From NCBI GenBank assembly GCA_027005635.1, contig JALTLI010000073.1, positions 1-5,729 of the forward strand: a stretch of 5,729 bases of DNA, given 5' to 3'. Source of the DNA: Alphaproteobacteria bacterium (GTDB lineage Bacteria > Pseudomonadota > Alphaproteobacteria > UBA2136 > JALTLI01). This document shows positions 1 to 5,170 of the stretch, in pieces. The notes below the pieces were generated by a model. That model saw only the letters and a program-made list of their open reading frames with translations, made no database searches and was not told the origin of the DNA. Position 1 is the first letter of the stretch; each line of letters starts with the position of its first letter. The position numbers and the translations under genes are program-made.

Positions 1-668
1 CATTAGGAGTTATTATATTCATGTTACCTACAGTACTTGGCCCTGTACTTGAAAGAAAACCTGACGCCTTACAGAGTTTTCCATTTGTTATTGTTTGGTA
101 CTGGAACTCTTCTTTATTTTTACGTGCTTATCCTCATGTTCCTATAATTGCTATTGCTATTCCTATCGGGATTTTCTTGGCTAGAAATACCGAATATTTA
201 AGACCAAAAATTGAAAATGTATTAATGAAAATAAATGCTACAAGACGTTTAATTATTGCTTACAATGCAGTTTTAATTGTTTATTTTATGCCTACACTTG
301 TACGCTCTGGTATGCCTTTACCGCAAGTTCTAAGAGTTTTATCTGATTCAGTAGAAAATTTACAAATTGCTGCTCAATTAAAAGCAGCAGCAAAACAACA
401 CGAAGATGGCGCAAGTCTTGCTGATTCATTAAAAGGATTACCTTTAAGAGCAGCCTTTAGAAGTAGTGTAGAGGCAGGTGAAAAAACAGGGGCAATTGCT
501 GATAGAGTTGAAGAATTAAAATTGCCATTCTCCACAGAATATATGCGTGTGATGGGTAAAGCTATTGGAGCTGTTAAAATGATTATTATGGTAATATTGC
601 TACCATTTTTTATCATGAGTATGTATACTAGCTTAGTATCGCCAATTTTTGCTTTAATGGAGTTTTAA
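1..668 (+). CDS. GspF/PilC-family inner-membrane platform protein, 3' part
   Basis: This is the C-terminal 221 residues of a type II secretion/type IV pilus F-family protein, the polytopic platform that couples the assembly ATPase to filament subunits. The frame is open to the left edge (codons from position 3 read LGVIIF before the first Met), and these hydrophobic residues continue into a membrane segment, so the real start lies upstream. Numbering from the Met at 21, a second membrane segment spans about residues 37-54. A cytoplasmic F domain follows (about 74-180), with the family pattern LVRSGMPLPQVL, then DGASLADSL, then VEAGEKTGAI. A last membrane segment spans about 186-212. This is the family's usual order: domain, TM1, TM2, domain, TM3. 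An AGGAG at 5-9 lies 11 nt before the Met at 21, so a short 215-residue form is possible but less likely. The next gene starts 1 nt after the stop. Confidence 0.88.
   Translation, partial: LGVIIFMLPTVLGPVLERKPDALQSFPFVIVWYWNSSLFLRAYPHVPIIAIAIPIGIFLARNTEYLRPKIENVLMKINATRRLIIAYNAVLIVYFMPTLVRSGMPLPQVLRVLSDSVENLQIAAQLKAAAKQHEDGASLADSLKGLPLRAAFRSSVEAGEKTGAIADRVEELKLPFSTEYMRVMGKAIGAVKMIIMVILLPFFIMSMYTSLVSPIFALMEF
659..662 (+). promoter_or_regulatory. Ribosome binding site for the 670 gene
   Basis: GGAG lies 7 nt before the ATG at 670, inside the last codons of the F-like gene. It supports that start and suggests translational coupling across the 1-nt gap. Confidence 0.65.
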
Positions 669-669
669 C

Positions 670-1773
670 ATGCAAACAATACTTTTTTCAAAAAAAGGAA
701 TTCATTACCGAGATTCTGGAAGTGGTAATATAAAGGCTATATTTGTTCCTGCATCTATTGATACTCAAAAGTTTCTTGATATTACTAACCCTAGCGATTC
801 TACAATTAAGCAACGCTGCACAGAAATTACTGGTACTCCTCTTTATCGTAAAACTGGTGAGGCTGTTCATGTTTATGGGGAAATATCTAATGAGCTTCTT
901 GAAAAAAGACAAGGAGTAGAAATTGTTTTACCGCAAGATTTAGCGCCTAAAAACTGTAGTGTATTTTACTATGTTTTTGGTAAGGATTATATAGTTCATG
1001 GCGTTAAAAAAGTTAATGATAACGGTGAAACTAACTGGGGAACATCTTTAATAGATGTAAGAGATAAAGATTTAAATAAAATAATAGTATCTTCAGCATC
1101 AGATAGAATGCTTGTGGGAGATGAAGAAAATATTTGCGTTGCGTCACAGGGTAGTGATTTAGTTCGTGAAAACTTGCAAGAAGCATTAAAAGTATTTGAT
1201 ATTAGTGTGGATAAATTTAGCTCTCTCTCTGTACCTAATTATATTCCACCTGTATATGCTCATAAAGATTATAGTATTGTAATGCTTACAATTGTTATAT
1301 TTTCATTTTTATTAATGGTTGGTACTACTGCTTACTTTATTAGAAACAATATTAAATTAAGTAGTATCGAAGATGAAATATCAGGGCTAAGATCAGAAAT
1401 AAATAAAATGCAAGATAGCAGAAAACTAGGTTATATTAAAAATCCTAAAAAAATTCTTGATAGAATGAAGCAACCACTTAAACAGCAGCCATCTGCAGTT
1501 ATTAATGCTGTTGCTGGTAGTGCTAGCAATTTAGGTGATTTGAATTCTTTATCCTTCTCTACGGTGGATAACCCAGGTAAGAAAGAAGGACAAATCATAG
1601 CAGATATAAAATTAGATAATATTAAAAGTTCAATGCTAGTAGATCAAGAACGTCTAGCAGCAGCTTCCATCGTAGGAAAGCCATGGGTACGTAAAATTGA
1701 GTTATCCGGTGGTAAATCATCATCTGGTAAAGGTAAATCTTTACCGCTTAAAGTATGGGTTCAGGTGGAATAA
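670..1773 (+). CDS. Bitopic pilus/secretion assembly protein, GspL/BfpC/PilO2-like
   Basis: This 367-residue protein has a cytoplasmic domain (about 1-200), one membrane helix (about 201-224), a short coiled coil (about 226-250, with regularly spaced Ile/Leu/Met) and a periplasmic domain with a glycine/serine/lysine-rich patch at 347-356. The topology and length match GspL, BfpC and the PilO2 accessory proteins of type IVb pili, which link the assembly ATPase in the cytoplasm to the periplasmic alignment proteins. I see no clear actin-like nucleotide-binding motif, so a PilM-PilN fusion is less likely than a GspL/BfpC-type degenerate domain. Position supports the role: it directly follows the F-like gene and precedes a PilO-like and a PilP-like gene. 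The start is supported by GGAG 7 nt upstream. The family assignment rests on architecture and context, not on a recognised signature motif. Confidence 0.7.
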   Translation: MQTILFSKKGIHYRDSGSGNIKAIFVPASIDTQKFLDITNPSDSTIKQRCTEITGTPLYRKTGEAVHVYGEISNELLEKRQGVEIVLPQDLAPKNCSVFYYVFGKDYIVHGVKKVNDNGETNWGTSLIDVRDKDLNKIIVSSASDRMLVGDEENICVASQGSDLVRENLQEALKVFDISVDKFSSLSVPNYIPPVYAHKDYSIVMLTIVIFSFLLMVGTTAYFIRNNIKLSSIEDEISGLRSEINKMQDSRKLGYIKNPKKILDRMKQPLKQQPSAVINAVAGSASNLGDLNSLSFSTVDNPGKKEGQIIADIKLDNIKSSMLVDQERLAAASIVGKPWVRKIELSGGKSSSGKGKSLPLKVWVQVE

Positions 1774-1805
1774 TGGTTATATATATAGGAACCCAGTTAT
1801 TATGA
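1773..1805 (+). other. Possible 10-codon leader mini-ORF bridging two genes
   Basis: An ATG at 1773 overlaps the preceding stop codon (TAATG). It opens a frame of 10 codons (MVIYIGTQLL), whose TGA at 1803-1805 overlaps the next gene's ATG at 1802 (ATGA). AGGTGGA at 1763-1769 provides a Shine-Dalgarno-like site just before it. It could pass ribosomes from one gene to the next. It may equally be chance, as such short frames are common. Confidence 0.25.
1787..1790 (+). promoter_or_regulatory. Ribosome binding site deciding the start of the PilO-like gene
   Basis: AGGA lies 11 nt before the ATG at 1802, a slightly long spacing. It favours 1802 over the in-frame ATG at 1697, which would overlap the previous gene by 77 nt, and over the ATG at 1808, which would be 17 nt away. 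Confidence 0.45.
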
Positions 1806-2308
1806 GCATGACTAGATCAAAATTTAAAAAGATATGGATGCTTGCAGTTGCTATTTGTGTGATTATTTCTTTGTATATGTACCAACAAGGAGAGAAATAT
1901 CAAGCAAAAGTTATGCGTCAAACAAGTAAGAAAAACCAGTTAAGTAGCACTTTGCGTGTTGGTAATAAGCTTTCATCTGATCTTATTAAATTAGATAATT
2001 TTACCATTAATGAACGTGGTGTAACTAAACTTGATGTACTCCGATTTTTAGGGCTAGAAAACTCTAATATGAATGTTAGTATATCTGGTAAAACCGCTAA
2101 AAAAACTGGTAAAATACCTTTATTTCAAAGAGACTTTAGTATGACAGGAAAATTACCATATTCTGCAGTTCTAGATCAAATTGATACTATTCATAATACT
2201 AAAAAAGTTATTATTACAGATATTTCACTCCAAGTTCCTAAGAAAAATGTTGGTGATTTAGTTGAGTTTGATATAAAGGGGGTGCTGTATGGCTTGGATA
2301 AAAAATAG
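1802..2308 (+). CDS. Small bitopic PilO/GspM-like assembly protein
   Basis: With the start at 1802 this is a 168-residue protein. It has a short basic cytoplasmic N-terminus (RSKFKK), one membrane helix (about residues 11-27) and a periplasmic domain of about 140 residues. The size, N-in topology and position between a GspL-like and a PilP/GspC-like gene fit PilO/GspM, the alignment protein that pairs with PilN/GspL in the periplasm. The C-terminal half (from about SMTGKLPY) reads like an alternating beta/alpha ferredoxin-like domain, as in that family, but there is no diagnostic motif. The frame stays open back to an ATG at 1697. That longer form would add 35 residues encoded inside the previous gene, with no hydrophobic or leader character, so I rejected it. 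The 3' end overlaps the next gene by 20 nt, implying coupled translation. Confidence 0.62.
   Translation: MSMTRSKFKKIWMLAVAICVIISLYMYQQGEKYQAKVMRQTSKKNQLSSTLRVGNKLSSDLIKLDNFTINERGVTKLDVLRFLGLENSNMNVSISGKTAKKTGKIPLFQRDFSMTGKLPYSAVLDQIDTIHNTKKVIITDISLQVPKKNVGDLVEFDIKGVLYGLDKK
2278..2282 (+). promoter_or_regulatory. Strong ribosome binding site for the PilP-like gene
   Basis: AAAGGGGGTG places a G5 core 6 nt before the ATG at 2289, within the end of the upstream gene. It fixes the start despite the 20-nt overlap. Confidence 0.7.
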
Positions 2309-3014
2309 CACTTCACTTGCAGTATTTAGTTTAATTGTATTTAGTTTACTTCTTGTATTTATAACAGATGCTTCTGCACGGAAAGCAAGAAAAGGATCAG
2401 ATGCTATGTGGAGTGTTGTTAACAAGGAAAAAGCAGAGGTCGTTCCTTCTTATACTGGTGGTGAATCTCCATTTCCTGTTAATGTTGTAGTACATAAAAA
2501 AACAAAATTAAAATTTAAAGGGTCTAAAAAAGGCCAGTATAAAAGAAAAAAAATTGTTCGTAAAAAAATTATTCGTAAAAAAATTGTTCGTAAAAAGCTT
2601 GATGAAAAATCAAAAAAAGAAATTAAAGAAGAAAAAATAGCAATGTTAATAAAAAAAATTCATGAAGCACTTAATAATAAAAAAGCTTATAGTATGGATA
2701 TAGATTCAATTAGTGTAGAAGGAGTTATTAACAGTACGTTTGGTAAAAAAGTTTTAATTAATAATAAGTGGTTTGCTTTAGGTGAAAATATATCTGTTAA
2801 TATACTGCAGGCGGATACTATTACAGATTTAGTTGCTCAACTAGAAACATTAGATAAAGATATTGCTAAAATTGTAGAAGAAGATTTAACCAATAAAATG
2901 GAGGATTTTGAAGGGGCAAGCCTTATCTTAACTAAAATTGATAAAGATTTTATTGAACTTAAAGATAATTTTGGTAAAAAACATGTCATTTCTTTTGTGG
3001 TAAACAGTTTGTAA
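2289..3014 (+). CDS. Periplasmic PilP/GspC-like protein with lysine-rich repeat linker
   Basis: This 241-residue protein starts with a hydrophobic segment (about 8-26) ending DASA|RK, which could be a cleaved signal peptide (after residue 30) or a membrane anchor as in GspC. A strongly basic, low-complexity region follows (about 69-118), including three and a half copies of RKKIV/RKKII (86-103). The C-terminal part resembles the homology region of PilP/GspC: VEGVINSTFGKKVLINNKWFALGENI in spaced form at about 143-168, then LILTKIDKDFIELKD at about 212-226. That module joins the inner-membrane complex to the secretin. About 40 residues of acidic helical sequence (about 171-209) split the two halves of the module, which is unusual. 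Position after the PilO-like gene supports a PilP/GspC role. The family call is moderate; the linker and insert are seen directly. Confidence 0.68.
   Translation: MAWIKNSTSLAVFSLIVFSLLLVFITDASARKARKGSDAMWSVVNKEKAEVVPSYTGGESPFPVNVVVHKKTKLKFKGSKKGQYKRKKIVRKKIIRKKIVRKKLDEKSKKEIKEEKIAMLIKKIHEALNNKKAYSMDIDSISVEGVINSTFGKKVLINNKWFALGENISVNILQADTITDLVAQLETLDKDIAKIVEEDLTNKMEDFEGASLILTKIDKDFIELKDNFGKKHVISFVVNSL
2544..2597 (+). repeat. In-frame 15-bp tandem repeat encoding RKKIV
   Basis: A 15-bp unit (CGTAAAAAAATTGTT and near copies) recurs with exact 15-nt spacing: the TTCGT core starts at 2557, 2572 and 2587. The preceding AGA-AAA-AAA-ATT-GTT is a diverged first copy. It keeps the frame and encodes RKKIV, RKKII, RKKIV and RKK. 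Runs of 7-8 A inside each unit could favour slippage, so copy number may vary between strains. Confidence 0.85.
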
Positions 3015-3037
3015 ACAATACCATAAGTGTATACAAT
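3009..3037 (+). promoter_or_regulatory. Candidate sigma70-type promoter for the pilin genes
   Basis: TTGTAA (3009-3014, 4 of 6 matches to TTGACA) and TACAAT (3032-3037, 5 of 6 matches to TATAAT) are separated by 17 nt. Transcription would start near 3044, leaving about 28 nt of leader with the ribosome binding site. The spacing and position are good, but AT-rich DNA yields such matches by chance. Confidence 0.35.
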
Positions 3038-3049
3038 TTGTATTGTTTA
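3012..3049 (+). repeat. 10-bp inverted repeat in the only intergenic gap
   Basis: TAAACAATAC (3012-3021) is the exact reverse complement of GTATTGTTTA (3040-3049), with an 18-nt spacer. A smaller nested repeat, ATACAA/TTGTAT (3031-3036, 3038-3043), shares the right arm. The arms contain only two G:C pairs each and no T run follows, so an intrinsic terminator is unlikely. An operator around the candidate promoter, or an mRNA hairpin between the platform and pilin genes, fits better. Confidence 0.5.
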
Positions 3050-3060
3050 GTTAAATAATA

Positions 3061-3066
3061 AAGGGG
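3061..3066 (+). promoter_or_regulatory. Strong ribosome binding site fixing the start at 3072
   Basis: AAGGGG lies 5 nt before the ATG at 3072. An in-frame TAA sits directly before that ATG (3069-3071), so the protein cannot begin further upstream. This matters because the protein lacks a prepilin leader. Confidence 0.8.
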
Positions 3067-3071
3067 AATAA

Positions 3072-4124
3072 ATGCAATCAGTTATAGTTTTAGGGCTTGT
3101 TGGCTTAATTTATGCTGCTGTTGCATCTATTGTTGCTACTGTTTATACAGGTACAGTTGAATACAGAGCAAGATCTATACAAAGAGTAGAGCAAATGTTT
3201 GAAGATGTAGAATTTGCTATTAATAACATTATTCTTAAACAAGAAATAACTTTAACAAATTCTGATTATTTAGATGATGGAGGTAATGATTTATTAGCCC
3301 CAGTTGATTTATCTGGTTTATCAAGCTTAGTACCATGGAGCAAAGAGAACTTAATTAATGATCCATGGGAAACTCCATTAGAAATATATACAGCAGCAGC
3401 TAGTGATGCTTTTTCTACAATATATTCAGATGGATCTGGTAATACTGTAATAGCACCTATACAATCTTTTGCATTAGTTTCTTATGGACCAAATAAGGTT
3501 TTAGATACTGTTATTGGAAATAATTTAACTTATAGAGATATTTTAAGCATAGAACCAGTAGGAGATGATATAATTCGTACATTTTCAACCCGTGAGGCAA
3601 TGAATAGTATATGGTCTAAAATATATTTTGAGCTAGATAATAGTATTATACCAGCAATTTCAGATAACTATAAACAACAACAAGATATGTTTATGCCAGT
3701 AATTGAGTTTGCTTATGAGGAATTAATTAAATCTGCTGACGCTGGTGAAGCAGATACATTTATAGCTAATTGGCAAAACTATGGTGATGATACTGTTGCC
3801 AATATATTACCAGCACCAGTTAATGCTGCAAATATGCACTCTTATATAGGTGGTAAAGTATTTCCTGAAGATGGGCTTACATATTACTTTCCTAATTTAG
3901 ATAATATAGATACAGAAGCTTTAGGTTTAAACGGAATAACATCAGCTTGGGATCCATTTACTCTATCATTAGAGCCATCTATTGCTATACCTATCACTGA
4001 TGAAGAAATAGGTGAAAATAGTAAATCGTTAATATTAAACGTAGATATAGATACTTTTAATGGTGGTACTGGTGTAGGTGAATGGGATATATCTTTCCAA
4101 GTTGTAGTAGAAGGGAGTAATTAA
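3072..4124 (+). CDS. Leaderless pilin-like protein, probable two-domain minor subunit
   Basis: This 350-residue protein begins straight in a hydrophobic helix (about 2-26), followed by a long amphipathic helix (about 30-55) like the N-terminal stem of pilins. It then has GspG-like landmarks: INDPWETPLEIY (95-106), LVSYGPNKVLD (135-145) and GDDI (164-167). The next two genes share these last features in the same order. A second half (about 170-350) holds YGDDT (237-241), LGLNGI (284-289) and DPFTLSLEP (294-302), which may be a second, similar unit. There is no basic leader, no Gly before a Phe/Met and no Glu5, so standard prepilin peptidase processing is not expected. Charges after the helix (R32, R34, R38) and none before make its membrane orientation uncertain. 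There are no cysteines. It begins the subunit cluster and lies 4 nt before the next gene. Pilin relatedness is inferred from shared landmarks and context. Confidence 0.62.
   Translation: MQSVIVLGLVGLIYAAVASIVATVYTGTVEYRARSIQRVEQMFEDVEFAINNIILKQEITLTNSDYLDDGGNDLLAPVDLSGLSSLVPWSKENLINDPWETPLEIYTAAASDAFSTIYSDGSGNTVIAPIQSFALVSYGPNKVLDTVIGNNLTYRDILSIEPVGDDIIRTFSTREAMNSIWSKIYFELDNSIIPAISDNYKQQQDMFMPVIEFAYEELIKSADAGEADTFIANWQNYGDDTVANILPAPVNAANMHSYIGGKVFPEDGLTYYFPNLDNIDTEALGLNGITSAWDPFTLSLEPSIAIPITDEEIGENSKSLILNVDIDTFNGGTGVGEWDISFQVVVEGSN
4111..4117 (+). promoter_or_regulatory. Ribosome binding site for the 4129 prepilin gene
   Basis: AAGGGAG lies 11 nt before the ATG at 4129, inside the end of the previous gene. 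It supports a start that gives a canonical prepilin leader. Confidence 0.6.
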
Positions 4125-4128
4125 TAAT

Positions 4129-5166
4129 ATGTTAAAATATAAAAATAGTGGGTTTACTTTACCAGAAATAATGCTTTCTATTTCTCTTATTGCAATTTTA
4201 ACATTGGTCTCTTTTGGTGATATAACATCTATACTTGGACAATCAGCTAAAAAGAAAGAAGAGTCTCAACTTAAAGAAATAAAAAAAGCAATGCAAGCAT
4301 ATCTAAAGGATAGAGGAAGCTTGCCAGATGAAGCAACATGGTCTACTGATTTAGCTCCATATACAGATTTATCACCTGATCAAATATTATCAGATGCATG
4401 GTTTAGGTTAAGACAATACAAAGTTTTTAATCAAACAGAAGTGTTTAGGTCTGTAAGCTTTGAAACTTATTATGGTATGGTTTATAGTCTTGGTGAAGAT
4501 GGGGCTATTGATGCTGATGCAGTTCTTGCTGGATTGGCTCCTGCTAATGGTTCAGTTACTTTATCAGATTACCCAAATGATGGCACAAATATGGCAACAT
4601 TTTTGGCTATAGATGCAGGTAAAAATGCTGGTGATGATCAGTTCTTTAAGGTATCAGATCGCCAAGAAAAAATGAAAAATTATGAAGTAACAATGAATAG
4701 ACTGGGGGCAATTTCAAAGGCTCTGCAAGTTTATGGGCAAAGTATGCTTAACTTCGCTATTTCTAATAATGAGGCAGGCTGGGCAAGTAAATTATTTTAT
4801 CCTCCATCAGAGGTAGAAGCTGGATCGGTTGCAGATAATGCAACTTATGGTGATGATGTAGTATCTGAAATAAATACCTTTTTAGGAAGGTCAACAGTTA
4901 GAACTAACGGTGTTGGTGTTACAGATACAATAAGAAGAACAGATATGGTTGGTTTAATGAGAATGCTAGGCCTGCCAGATTCTAATTGTTGTAGCGCCTT
5001 AGAACTAGGTGCCGATGATTTACCTAATCCATTTTATTACTTTTCTAACCCTAGACGTAAAGAAGGCGCTGTTTGTTCTGCAAATCGTGCATCTGATCCT
5101 GCAATTGAAATAGTTTTACCACCAAGGCTTTCAATTGATATTATAGCAAACGAAACTTGTGGTTAA
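4129..5166 (+). CDS. Type IV prepilin/pseudopilin, two-domain, cysteine-containing
   Basis: This 345-residue prepilin has an 8-residue basic leader (MLKYKNSG) followed by FTLPE. Prepilin peptidase should cut after Gly8 and leave Phe1 with Glu5 in the mature protein. The hydrophobic helix covers about 9-30, and a charged amphipathic helix (about 41-62) follows. The first globular unit holds the block GSLPDEATWS...RQYKVF (63-100), YSLGEDGAID (119-128) and AGDD (167-170). A second helix-containing unit follows (about 180-345) with YGDDVV (240-245), LGLPDS (280-285) and LPNPFYYFSNP (298-308). Four cysteines (287, 288, 316, 344) are all in the C-terminal part and could form a disulfide-closed loop of the type seen in pilin D-regions. 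At 345 residues it is much longer than major pilins (about 140-180) or GspG, so a minor or tip subunit is more likely than the bulk subunit. The next, paralogous gene starts 4 nt downstream. Confidence 0.85.
   Translation: MLKYKNSGFTLPEIMLSISLIAILTLVSFGDITSILGQSAKKKEESQLKEIKKAMQAYLKDRGSLPDEATWSTDLAPYTDLSPDQILSDAWFRLRQYKVFNQTEVFRSVSFETYYGMVYSLGEDGAIDADAVLAGLAPANGSVTLSDYPNDGTNMATFLAIDAGKNAGDDQFFKVSDRQEKMKNYEVTMNRLGAISKALQVYGQSMLNFAISNNEAGWASKLFYPPSEVEAGSVADNATYGDDVVSEINTFLGRSTVRTNGVGVTDTIRRTDMVGLMRMLGLPDSNCCSALELGADDLPNPFYYFSNPRRKEGAVCSANRASDPAIEIVLPPRLSIDIIANETCG
4315..4428 (+). repeat. Conserved block shared with the downstream paralogue, copy 1
   Basis: This segment encodes residues 63-100 of the 4129 gene. 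It aligns without gaps to residues 65-102 of the 5171 gene, with 30 of 38 residues identical by my count, including GSLPDEATWS and DLAPYTDLSP. Many DNA differences are at third codon positions, indicating an old duplication held by protein-level selection. Confidence 0.8.
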
Positions 5167-5170
5167 TAAC

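Noticed and set aside
374..616. 80-codon open frame on the minus strand
   Set aside because: It lies fully inside the well-supported F-like gene on the other strand, with no ribosome binding site or recognisable product.
688..912. 74-codon open frame on the minus strand
   Set aside because: It is antisense to the GspL/BfpC-like gene and its translation looks like low-complexity shadow coding.
1697..1801. N-terminal extension of the PilO-like gene from an ATG at 1697
   Set aside because: It would overlap the previous gene by 77 nt, has no good ribosome binding site, and would put 35 non-leader residues before the membrane helix. The start at 1802 gives the expected basic N-terminus and helix.
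2546..2583. Programmed frameshift or transcript slippage at the A7-A8 runs
   Set aside because: The frame is intact, alternative frames do not lead to a plausible product, and A runs are common in this AT-rich DNA.
2544..2597. CRISPR-like array or mobile element repeats
   Set aside because: The repeats are 15 bp, directly adjacent, in frame and without spacers. No transposase, integrase or attachment-site signature occurs in the window.
3012..3049. Intrinsic terminator after the PilP-like gene
   Set aside because: The stem is AT-rich with an 18-nt loop and is not followed by a T run.
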